64,000 nt of DNA from Leptodontidium sp. MPI-SDFR-AT-0119. Taxonomy: Eukaryota; Ascomycota; Leotiomycetes; Helotiales; Leptodontidiaceae. The notes beneath the pieces are model-generated. The model searched no databases, had not been told where the DNA came from, and was given only the letters and a program-made list of their open reading frames with translations. The position numbers and the translations under genes are program-made. Location: assembly GCA_020726505.1 (NCBI GenBank), contig JAHLEZ010000017.1:124001-188000 (forward strand), given 5' to 3'. Shown piece after piece: positions 21,345-31,746 of the stretch; position 1 is the stretch's first letter, and every line of letters starts with the position of its first letter.

Positions 21345-22722
21345 CTACTCATCCCAAGCAGCATCCCAATGAATAACCCGGCCTGGTCTTTTGTCCTCCT
21401 GGTACTTGTGAACCACATTAGCCGAGACCCACACTTCCCCAAACATCTCTGGTCGTCTCTCCTCTCTATAACACCGATTATCGCACAGCCGAAACATAAC
21501 CTGCGGGACCACCTTTGGAACATGCTTCTCAGCATATTCTCCCCACCAACGATGATCCTCGTTAGGTACAAAGTGATCCATCCTCATAACTTTCTGCTTT
21601 ATTGGCACAGGAGGTCTCCACACCGACCCTGGATCCGTACCTTCAAAAGTTTTGAGATAAGCTTTCCGCTGGAAACTTCTCCAAACAGCGACCCGTAGCA
21701 GCCATCTGACTTTCTCTTGCCACGAAAGCACAGCTACGGCAAATACAGGGCTGAGAATAATCTCAAACAGTTTCTCCGCATGAGGCTCAGCTTCCCTCAG
21801 AACAAGATCTGACTTATAAAGCTCATAGAATTGGCTGAACTTAGACGTATCGTCATAGTCGACTGTTTGTACTGGGGCATCGGCTTGTAAGCCGAAGAGA
21901 CCAGATTCTAGAGTGGCTGCTCTATCCACATGAATAGAGATGGTGACCACAGTGGCGTAGACGGTTTTGTTTTCGTAGTCGTAGAGACCGTCTACCATCT
22001 TCCCGAGATCATACGCTCTTGTATCTTCAGACTTGCCCACTGGCATACTTGGGGTGGAAAGTGACATAACATCACTACCTGCAGAGTCTGTGTCCGACGG
22101 CGCCAAAGAGTGAGGATGTTTCAGTTCTCCCAAGTCAAAAGGATAGAGAAACTCTCCATCGACGGATATCCGCATACCGTAAATCTCATTTGCTCTGTAC
22201 ACAAAAATGTCCATTGTGCAATTTTCAAGTTCCGAGTCATCGCAATCATTTATTCTGTAATACTCTTCATCTCTTCTGCGTGTCCTGGTCAAGAAATTAG
22301 TATACTTTTTGTTCCGCCTGTTCCCTCTGGATCCGGGATCCGAAGATAAATATTTCAGTATCGATCCCGGATAAGTAGGATTCGAAGGGCAGGGATGATT
22401 ACCAGTTGATGTGAAGTGCCCTATCTATCTTTGGCTGCACCCATATCGATCTTAAGCTGGTCTTATCGTACGAAATCTGGTGCCCGCCCCATTCGAAGAC
22501 CACCTCGCGTGCTTCGTGACAGACCAAAGCGAGGAGGGGGACTCGAGCGTTCTGTAGGGTGGTGCGAACAGGCCAGCAGGCTTGACGAGATTCCTTGCCG
22601 TCGAGGAGCGTGAATGGGAAGTCTTCCTCTGCGATGCGACGAGGAAGACAGCACTTCCAAATGAGCCGGCGTAGCTCAAGGGGGAAGTGGTTGAATTGAG
22701 GGAATGAGTCGGGAGGATCCAT
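21345..22722 (-). CDS. 2EXR domain-containing protein
   Basis: Two exons, 22722-22403 and 22284-21345 (donor GTAATC, acceptor TTGACCAG), summing to 420 codons (419 aa). The start MDPPDSFPQFNHFPLELRRL is preferred over the ATG 27 codons upstream because it places the 2EXR motif (FNHFPLELRRLIWKCCLPRR) at the N-terminus, as is usual. The second 2EXR element is LLALVCHEAREVVF. The rest is a charged, family-specific tail ending HWDAAWDE. 2EXR proteins are abundant fungal proteins of unknown biochemical role, often lineage-specific and found in variable genome regions, as here. No lesions seen. Confidence 0.8.
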
Positions 22723-24357
22723 TGTGACTGAAGCCGCGGTAACGTGAGGAGGTGAACTGCCCAGCAGAAGATTGTATGTCGTTGAGTGATAAGATAAGTG
22801 CAATTCAAATCAAGGAGTGGATTGTGATACGACTTGTCTTTCTGTCACCTGCACCTATCTCAAGCGAGATCACGGGACCACTAAGACGATTTTCGCTGAG
22901 AGGGGCTCCTCATTCATGATTTTCACTCTAAAAGTACTATTTTCCATAAATATTCTTAAAGACTGCAGTTGGGAACTATTTTCTGCCAAGTAATACCCGT
23001 AAGTCTTTCCCTTGTAGCTTCAAATTAGGACCCGGCAGCCTTTCGAGTTCAATGCTTTGATCCGCATCGAGTCGAAGGTTTCAGGCGAGAGAAGGGGACT
23101 CCTTACTGGTAACTTTGGAGTCAACAAGCATTCATTTGATGCTGAACTGCATACTGCGTTATGAGTTCTCTCCCTGAACTGCGGTAACAAATTTTCGAAT
23201 TTTTGATGAACTCACGGCAGCCTAGGCCGGCTAAATAACTTAAATACAAGTTGGCCGCCGAACAGACCAAACTCCAAATTCCAGTATTTGCGTACAAATA
23301 TCATAATTCGCCAGGTAAGCACTGAAATATTCCAACTGATACATAATCTCAACATTTTGCTTGGACTAATGAACAGAAGGTTTCGTTCGAAATCCTTTCA
23401 GTTCGATGTTTTCAATATCCTTTCATTTTTCTCCCAAAATACAATCCCACTTATAAGTAAGGTATGCGGTTGATATGAAGTTGTCGTGGGATTTTCAAAG
23501 AGGGAGAATTCAAGATACGGGACAAGACTTTTCAATTGATCAGTAACATTTCGCTGCAAATGAATTCAAGCGCTTTTGAACACGCCAATTCGGCAGTCCA
23601 GTGCGGAATTTGGAAAACAGTTATTTGTACCATAACTACTGTTCCATGCCGAGCATACATCGTTTTAAGTCCTGTCATCGGAGCCTCGAAATGAGATAGC
23701 TATGCCTGAAGGTTCGCAGTTCAGTCGATAGGTAGAGGCTGGTCACACACGCTGAAGCACCCTGAAATACCCTGGAGCACGCCCCAGAGCATACTGTGGA
23801 AACCCAGCTTGATGCAGCTCCCGGGCCTGAAGCAGCCTGAAGGACAAGCCTGAAATAAGCGAACTTCGTAGGTTTGTCGATACATTTATACAATTCGACT
23901 AAACCTATATATAGCCACTCCAACCACTTTCTCTTTTTTTTCAAAACAAGATTTCTAGGGTAGGTGTAGATATATGAAGCACAACTTTGAATGTCGCCAT
24001 CTTCAACATTAAAAACGTCACCACATCGGCTGCACGGAACCTGGAAGAATTGATAAGCGACACGTGACTAGTGCTTCAAGCCCGCCTCACTCGAGATCTC
24101 CCGCCATTCTTTTCCTCCCAGAGCATCCACAGCATCAACGAAATCGTATCAACAGAGTGTCCTCTATCTAAATCCCCAGGTATAACTTCGGTATCCTTCC
24201 CCGTACATCTATGATCGCTAACAATGAAGTACAGGAACATCACACATTCACAGTTTATCATTGGTCAGCGAGCTCCGACCTGCAAGCAGGTCGCAGAAAT
24301 ACTTCCTATTCTGCATAATTCCAGAGCCAAGCTTCAAAACTCAAAGACGCTCTGAAA
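22723..24357. other. Intergenic, no gene seen
   Basis: Moderately AT-rich with short frames only. Around 23,750-23,850 there is a run of loosely repeated CCTGAA/CCTGGAG words. Nothing else identified. Confidence 0.5.
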
Positions 24358-25389
24358 ATGCAGCTTCTGCAGTGGCTTTCGGTGGCTGGATGCGTATACG
24401 GCACCCAAACCCATCAACACGCAGAACGCGAGGGTGTTCACAACCCCTCACAAAACATTCTCGCAGACGAGCTATCCAGCAAACCCAAGAACTTCGCAGC
24501 CATACTTCCCTCGCCTCTAGCTCAGCTCGAAGTGGCCTCAGTACCCTACCCAGAATGCAGGGATGAAGAATTGATCATCAAGAACCACGTGGTGGCCATC
24601 AATCCCGTGGACTGGAAGATCCAGTCTCCCATGGGCCGGAATTTCAACCTCACGTACCCCGTCATCCTCGGCGAAGATGTCGCCGGCGAAGTCGTAGAAG
24701 TCGGCACAAAAGCCAAGTCCAAATTTGCAGTCGGCGACCGTGTGATGGCCCATCCTCTCGGTCTGGGGAACGGAGCAGCCTATGGCGGATTCCAACTCTA
24801 CCCTGTCTTGAAAGCAGCAACCGTGTCGAAAATCCCCGATTCTCTCACGTTCAAGGAAGCGGCCGTCTTGCCATTGAGTACCTCCACAGCCGCGGCTGGT
24901 CTGTTCATGAAGTCTACGCTTGGCCTGAATTATCCTCCCGTCAATCCTGGACGGTCTAAGGCCGTCAAGAGATCGGCGTTGCTGGTCTGGGGATGCTCTT
25001 CGTCTGTGGGAAGTTCAGTCGTGCAACTCGCTCACGCAGCTGGGTATTATCTCATCACGACGGCTTCGCCTTCGAATTATGAGTACTGCAAGGCTCTCGG
25101 GGCCGATTATGTTCTGAATTATCATGATACGGATATCGTGAAGCAGATTATCGATCATTTTGGAGGCAAGAAGATTGTGGGGGTCTACGATGCCATCGGA
25201 TCTGATATCACGGTCCGCCAGTCTGCGGCGGTTTTGCACACGCTTGGAGGCGGCAAGATTGCCAGTGTTGGTCTTGCTCCGGATGTTTTCTCTCGAGATG
25301 GTCTCGCTCCTCTGCTTGAGACGATGAGGTTGAGGCATATGTTGCCAATAGTACCACAGCACGCTCAGCAAGTCCAAGCAAGCGGGTAA
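24358..25389 (+). CDS. Medium-chain dehydrogenase/reductase (quinone oxidoreductase/enoyl reductase-like), C-terminally truncated
   Basis: 343 aa. A hydrophobic N-terminus (MQLLQWLSVAGCVYG) could be a signal peptide, unusual for this cytosolic family. GroES-like fold: KNHVVAINPVDWKIQ, YPVILGEDVAGEVVEVG, FAVGDRVMAHP. Rossmann fold: LPLSTSTAAAGLF, LLVWGCSSSVGSSVVQLAHA (NADPH site), CKALGADYVLNYHD, VYDAIGS. No structural zinc Cys cluster is visible, as in the zinc-less branch. The last segment (LRHMLPIVPQHAQQ) does not look like the usual family C-terminus and some 60-100 residues appear to be missing, so the 3' end was probably lost at a junction with the following sequence. Possibly a pseudogene. 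Confidence 0.7.
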   Translation: MQLLQWLSVAGCVYGTQTHQHAEREGVHNPSQNILADELSSKPKNFAAILPSPLAQLEVASVPYPECRDEELIIKNHVVAINPVDWKIQSPMGRNFNLTYPVILGEDVAGEVVEVGTKAKSKFAVGDRVMAHPLGLGNGAAYGGFQLYPVLKAATVSKIPDSLTFKEAAVLPLSTSTAAAGLFMKSTLGLNYPPVNPGRSKAVKRSALLVWGCSSSVGSSVVQLAHAAGYYLITTASPSNYEYCKALGADYVLNYHDTDIVKQIIDHFGGKKIVGVYDAIGSDITVRQSAAVLHTLGGGKIASVGLAPDVFSRDGLAPLLETMRLRHMLPIVPQHAQQVQASG

Positions 25390-25406
25390 GGCTAGCATAT
25401 GATCCT

Positions 25407-25748
25407 ATCCAGCCAGAAAAGGTCTGGATAGCACAGACCATAGTCAAAGTTGGGGTCCCCATGAAGGTCAAAGATTATGAGGAGTCATTGCGGAATCCCA
25501 AGAAGCTGGTCAGACAGAAGACCAAGGAGAAGCAAGCAGCAGCAGCGAATAAAGTGGCTTCGAAGAAGCCAACAGTCAGAGGTAGAATTCCTACAGCCAC
25601 GGATATATTTCTCCAGATCACAAACCCTGTCTCGGAAGCCCCGGCCTCAAGTGCCTGTTACAGTCCAAGCAAACCGTCACACAGCTCTAGTCAACCTCCG
25701 TCGCCAGCTTTGACGACACCACCCCAGCGGAATGCCCAACATTTCTAG
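25407..25748 (+). pseudogene. Lys/Ser-rich hypothetical ORF fragment
   Basis: An open frame from the truncated reductase to 25748, reading KPEKVWIAQTIVKVGVPMKV, then a basic stretch (SLRNPKKLVRQKTKEKQ) and a Ser/Pro-rich tail. It has no ATG at the start of the protein-like part. It resembles the tail of a repeat-encoded or hypothetical protein; I do not recognise it. Confidence 0.3.
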
Positions 25749-26812
25749 TATATCATCTTGAGTGCCACATCCGACGTCCTACATTAGAGGCACCACACCG
25801 CTGGTTGGCATGAATAGTCCCGTCCAGCCTCTTGAGTAAATGTTGGGGTCGCTTTCGAAGCCGGCGCTTGTCGTGCCTTAGTGCACAGCTCCTCTTCAAC
25901 AGCCCTTTGAGTACTGGCGAATTTTGGTTTTGCAGCTGGCATTGGTGTTGAACTTGGCGAGTTGATACAGAGCTGTAAGTCGAGAGGATATATCCTTCTT
26001 TGCTTGCTCGTAAAAGGGAGGCTGAATCTTCTGCACCTCAAATCTCAAGTTCCAAAATTGCTTGAACTAGTTAGTTCTTTCTTTGAAACTTCACGAGATT
26101 AAGCTTACATTTCTCTGGTATGCAGCTTCAGTGGGATGAGATGGTTGTGTTGGGTTATGCTCGGTCGTCATCTCGGTCTACGATCCATCATCCTCGCCAG
26201 TGTGATCGGCGCCGTACATCCAACAAGCCCCAGCCCGCGACAGGCTTGACAGTGTCTGAACTGCTCAAGACCCTCTCACGGCAACTTGCTCATGAGTCCT
26301 GAAGCCTGGCCTCAGCTGCTTCGTGCTCGTGCTTCATAAAGAGCTGGATCATGCTTGATTCTTGCGAGATTTTTGACTTGCCGCGGGACCGCAGAGGTCT
26401 GGGTATTCGGCAGACTTTGCCCTCTGAGCTACGCCAATAACCAAAGGGATGCCAGTCCGACATGCCTTCCCCTTCGCCTACTTCTGTGCCTGCAATCAAA
26501 CGATGCGAAGCCTCTATACTCTCAACTATCTCCGTCAGACTTCTTACACGAAAAACCTCACGACTACCACGGTACTAGCAGCCCGAAAACTGCCCCCTAT
26601 ACTCGGCCAGGTAACTGGGAGAAGCGAGCGGAGGTATGATAGGATGGTGGGGGAGGTTGATCAGCTAGACAACTGGGATTATACCAACATCAGGTGGATA
26701 CCGTACAGTCGCTTACAAAATCGGCTTCCCCTAAAAGCTTGCTAGATCTCTAAGCCTACTTACATACTAAAGTCGACTTGAGAATCTACTATATCACGGA
26801 TGATCTGAGAAA
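25749..26812. other. Intergenic, no gene seen
   Basis: Only short shadow frames; no domain, splice structure or repeat boundary noticed. Confidence 0.45.
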
Positions 26813-28886
26813 TCAAACGATAGTGATAGTCCTCGTTCCGCCAGCATGTGACCAAGAGAATTTCGAGGACATTTTTCTTCCAACAAGCTGTTCGAAAACT
26901 TTTGAATCCAGCTCATTAGTACCGTAATCAAAGTAACCGACCCGCTGAAATCTTTTACCATCGATCTCGGTGAGGACGATACCACATATACCCGAACGTA
27001 CGGGACCAACTTCCAGGCAGTAATAAGACCCAGGACGAGCTTTGACAAATGTGTCCCAGACAACAGAAATAGGCAAAACTGTTATAGACTCGCAAGTATT
27101 ATCGCTAATCGCGTGCCTGAACAGATGGCCAGTCCAACATACCTGTTGTACGTAACCCCGAACAATCAATCGCGCAGATTTTACCTCCCCATATTTATAA
27201 CCTGATGTCTTCGGGTCGATTTCGCATTTAACTACTTTCAAGGTACCCTTGCCCCAGCGAAGGTGTTGAGGCTCGAAGTCGATAGGATCTCTCAGCGAAG
27301 CCCATGACCAGGAAGGACAAGAAGTCTCCGACCGTGGAGTTCCAGAACCCTTTTCCATACTTGAAGTATTTGTAGTATCCCTTCGCTAGGCTAGCTGTAT
27401 GTGGATGTCGGACTTCCATAGTCCAGCACAGTAATCGGACGAGTCCCACTTCATCGTCTGTGCAAAATTGGCAGTAATGGCGCCAAAGGCGGGGGGAGCT
27501 TGTCCGATAGCTTTAATAAGCTACGGCGAGAGTAATCTCGAACCAAGACTATCCAATTACAGAGGTCGTATTCTCCCTGACCGTTCTCTAGACGGACCGC
27601 TTTAGTGTGGCGTTCCTCGACGGGACCTTTGAAATAGTCTGGATGGAGGTCCTGGTGCCCATCGCGACATATACAGCCGCCATCATAGGAAATTCGCTCC
27701 CGACATTTCTACTCTATCTGGTTAGAGCCATAACGTAGCAGACGCCTGGCCAGCAAGTGTTCTTGTAATGTCCACCCTCTTCTATTAATACTTTCCAGTA
27801 TTTTGTTCTAGACATAATTCTCGTGTAGTAGAATGCGTGTTTCCCCTCCTTCGCGGTGTACTTTACAAGGAAGCTCAAAGACTAGTCCGTAAAATTATAT
27901 AAGATCCCGTTGCTAAAGAAATCCTTGCTTACTATTATTAGCCTTTGTAGCGGAGATTGTCAGAGAAGCTCCAAAGTAGACAAGCGACATTGCAAATACC
28001 TCCTGTGCACAATCTTTCTCGTTATTTTATACGATATATATAGCGTCCACCTAAAGATACTTGTATTTTAGCTCTCAAGTAACCGTAATCGCATCCTTAA
28101 TCGTTTGTGGCAGGCTCTCTAATGTAATTTTCCGGAGCTTTTCAGGTCGATTGGTTTCAGTTGTTATGATGTCTTCCTGGCCACCTCCCCAGTAGTAGCT
28201 TAAAGCTACATACGACTCTGTCTTTCTAGCGTTCGGTTCTTCCAAGTGAACGTACATGTCTCTAGGAGTTCTAACTGCAATCACCCGAGTCGGCATTGAT
28301 TGCATTAGATTTTCCTCTTCCTTACATTTCTCATGATTTTCTCTGCAGTTCTGCAGCTGAAGCCCTATCTATGACATACTAGCCTCAAAGCCCGGCGATT
28401 GAACAAGGGGTCTAGTGTCGATATGGTGGCTTGTGGTACTATCTAACATCAAACAATTAGCTATATTCTGCAGTGCGGATGAAATAAGATACCTTTCGTA
28501 GTAAAGACATGAAGGTCTTGGTTCCACTCTCCCGGGTCAGGCTCTATATCAGAATTAAATACAGGTACATCGTCTTTCATCCACTGGAAAATAATAGTAT
28601 AGAAGTTAGAATTCGGCTTAGAATTAACCTAGATAATTTCCACTTAAAGCCGCAAACTCTGTAATCCTCTGGTCCCGAAATCTTCAAAGTCATAAGCCAT
28701 AAGACGACTAGCGAACAAGTCGCATCTATCAGTGGCGTATGTGAGAACTTCGCGGTATGTGAAAATCAATGGCGTGTATTTAGAAAAGCAGAACAAAATC
28801 AGGCCGCAATGACAACAAGCGTGCCGGACTAAATCTTCGAGGCCAGAGCAGCTGGATGATCTAGAAAATACCTGGGACTGGGCCAT
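26813..28886 (-). pseudogene. HET domain (heterokaryon incompatibility) gene, RIP-inactivated
   Basis: HET proteins mediate allorecognition cell death in fungi. The minus strand shows the whole family architecture: an N-terminal LVRHACCHCGLILFC region, PVFNSDIEPDPGEW, NCRENHEKCKEE, PTRVIAVRTPRD, YVALSYYWGGGQED, ITLESLPQTIKDAITVT, the W-x-DA-C motif now read as L*VDAIYIV*, EVFAMSLVYFGASLTISATK, GWTLQEHLLARRLLRYG, RDYSRRSLLKLSDKLP, CAGLWKSDIHIQLA*RRD, PSWSWASLRDPI and a 180-residue C-terminal block ending TRTITIV. Many stops sit at positions where TGG or CAG is expected (for example LA*RRD for LAWRRD), consistent with RIP transitions. Dead as sequenced; the last exon (27358-26813) is the best preserved part. 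Confidence 0.88.
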
Positions 28887-28913
28887 GCCTGCTCAGTGGT
28901 AGCTAGCGGACCT

Positions 28914-28934
28914 GATATATATATATATATATAT
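28914..28934. repeat. (AT)n microsatellite
   Basis: About ten AT dinucleotides just upstream of the HET relic's start. Confidence 0.9.
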
Positions 28935-30504
28935 CTCAAACTTAAAGACAGAGAACTAACACGTTCAGACGAAGAGAAAAGTCAGCATCGTGATTTCAGC
29001 AAACAATTATTTCCGAGGTAAGTGTCAATATTCGTTGTAACACATCATCTTCAGGCAGCAGTCTACATTTCACATGTGATCCTCAAAGTAAGGCTGAGGG
29101 AGGGAAGACAACGCGCGGTCAGAAACAGTTAGGCCAAAGTTGTACTATAAGTAACTTACACAGGTCAGTCCTTCGGCAATATTACGTTCGAGTCGATATC
29201 GAACCTACTGTCTGTATGATATCGGTTTTGTGATCTGCTACTAGATGGTTACGGGGCACTGTACTGCCGTTTGACTCTTCTGGTATCTAGGTGGGGCTAA
29301 GAATATTCTGGCCCTGGGTTACTAGTATACTGCGTCACGCTGGGCGTACTTTTCAGTCTTACTCCCTCTTTCAGTCTTTGCGCCACTGATTAGCTCAATT
29401 CTATACACCTTTGGACACTCAATTCTAACAGAGCGGAAGCCGATTTCGTTAGCGACTGTACATTTGGGGTCGAAGTTATAGATAATAGACTCTTAAGTGC
29501 TAGAGCGCGGATCAAGTGAAAGTGATTTCCTTAAGAGTCACTCTCTTTCTATTGTTCGACTATAATAAGTATTCTATCTATTCTTAGACCGTTAGCAGCT
29601 CTAGACTCTATAGATCGATTCTGTTGTTATTTGTTATAAACAAGGGAGAAAATTAAGAAAGATAATAATTAGTTAAATTTTATTATTATATAGAAACGTT
29701 TTACGTTTAAAATATAAAGATTTATAAAACATTACTCTTCAAAAAGAAAAGACCTTATATAATATGTCGAACAAGTAGCTAGAGATATTCTTTAAGTTTT
29801 TTTTAAGATAATATCTTAATCATTATGACTGTTAAGTTAATAGTTTTTAATTAAACTCGTAACAATTAGTTTTAATATTCGGCATATACTTATAATATTC
29901 AGATATATTTTATAAATGTGTTTAAAGAGTGACTTAAAGTATATATAGTCGTAATCGGCAGTCGAATAATTAAATCATATATTAATATAAATAATCATTT
30001 AATAATCTCTGATTAGATTTATTTATATATATTTTTTTTAATCTTTAGCCTAACAAACAGATTAACTCTAACGCCTAGACTAAATATTAAACTGTCTTTT
30101 TTATTATTATAACCTTTTACTTAGATTGCCTATTACCGGGTAAACTAAAGGTTCTTTTTAAACGCCGCCGGGGCTATTAATAAAGTCTCTAAACTACCGT
30201 TTAAAAACATATGTTTTACGTATTTTTTATAAGCTTTATTGTTATTATTCTTACTACTTCTGTAAACCTATATACTATTGATCTATTATTTAGTTGTTTG
30301 ACAGTGAAACTTATTATAGCTTTTAAGGGTTTAGTATTTTATTATAAATCGACGCCACTATTAAAGGTCAATATCTTTTTTTAACTTCTTTAAGATTAAA
30401 TAATATTCGTGACGTTAAATATAAACCGGGCCGTTGATTATATTAAACCATTAGAAAGCCTCGCGCGATTAATCTATAAAGAGGCTATATACTTTTAATA
30501 TCTT
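28935..30504. other. AT-rich, probably RIP-affected DNA
   Basis: From about 29,640 to 30,480 the sequence is strongly AT-rich with stops in every frame, resembling the RIP-degraded elements elsewhere in the window. No terminal repeats or coding domain were recognised. Confidence 0.5.
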
Positions 30505-30949
30505 TTAATACTTGTCAAAGATATTAACGAGGTCAGGCCAGGGAAATAGGTTAACAACTGTCATTATAACGGTAGTCTTGCCTCTCTTTCGTTTGGCACG
30601 TTCCCGGAGCTTCTTATATTTCTCGCAGTCATAGCGCTTGCACATGGGGAGGTCCGGGTCGTAAGAACCCTTGTCGTCCAAAGGAGGGCTCGATTCGTAA
30701 TTGACGTTCCTGGTTAATTGCGTCCGCACCACATTCACTCTGGGCGACTTAAATCCAGGCGACACTACGATCACTCATGACACGACTGGAATTGCTGCTG
30801 GGCTTGTATGCAAGAAGCTTAAAGTATATTCTAGTTCTTGGGTCTAACGGCTTGATATCGAGTGTCGCAAGCGATCATGTCTCACTGAGTACGGGTATAC
30901 GCTCGGTACAGATTCTATCACCTCGTCTGTTTCGGACTATATGCAAGCC

Positions 30950-31339
30950 CTCGAGAACTAAAAGAACCACCCGGTCCTTGTCAAAGCTATTCAGCAGCTC
31001 GAGAGCTTTTCATGCAGACCAAGAGACCGTGTTGATGTATGCTATTCGGACCCCGCAAGAGCCCTCAAGATCCTGAAAAACTACCAAGCCCTCGTTGAGG
31101 CTACTCAGCAGCTCAAGAAAATGCTATCGAAGTCAAGAGACGCTCACATTATTCCGTCGAAGATTCTATCTCGCCTGAGCATCGTTTTACTCTCATGTAC
31201 GACCTCCTGTACGACCACCATCAATAGAGAAGATCGTTCTGAATATTTAGTCGACGCCGAAAAGGAGGAAGTCTTCTGTCGAAAGTTCACCTATTTTGTG
31301 TCTAGATGTTGGAATCGAAGAGATATTCTCGGTAGTTAG
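30950..31339 (+). pseudogene. Unknown coding fragment with a duplicated helical motif
   Basis: An open reading stretch on the plus strand: LVKAIQQLESFSCRPRD, then YQALVEATQQLKKMLSKSRD about 35 residues later, then EYLVDAEKEEVFCRKFTYF, ending at 31339. The two QxLVxAxQQL segments look like an internal duplication. No credible start; the upstream frame is closed by a stop. It is a relic lying just left of the Gypsy element. A minus-strand frame at 30505-30774 (Lys/Arg-rich, with LPMCKRYDCEKYKKL) is equally unidentified. Confidence 0.3.
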
Positions 31340-31445
31340 GAGAAGTTCTATAAGGTTTGTCAATCCCAAGCGTGTAATAGCCGTATAGAGTTGACGTCGC
31401 TTACCTTCAGAAGCTCATTAGAAGTATCTATGAAGAGGAGGAGAC

Positions 31446-31746
31446 TGTTACGGCTGGCCAAAGGTTGATACGGCGAGTTGACTCAAGCTTTGTATTTGGG
31501 CCTATGGCTACGCTCAGAATCGAGAAGAAAAGACAAGGAGGAAAGGAGAGCTCTCCGTAAGGGAGGGCTCGAGTATATATATATAAGGGACCCTCCTAAT
31601 AAGGCCTAGCGTAGTCGAGTGCCATTCACGTCAACATGTCGCAGGCTCGCCACTTAGTCTTCTCTATCGGGCTTAGCGCCGTCGCATAGCCAGCGATACT
31701 ACGAGCTAGTGTCGGTTAAAATGCGAGGGCATCGTAAGTCGTAATA
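31446..31746 (-). repeat. Gypsy 3' LTR (left)
   Basis: 301 bp, contains TATATATATAA. It differs from the right copy by many C/T and G/A transitions and is the less mutated of the two. Confidence 0.92.

Noticed and set aside
23740..23850. CCTGAAG/CCTGGAG words as a minisatellite
   Set aside because: Spacing and sequence are too irregular to define a unit.
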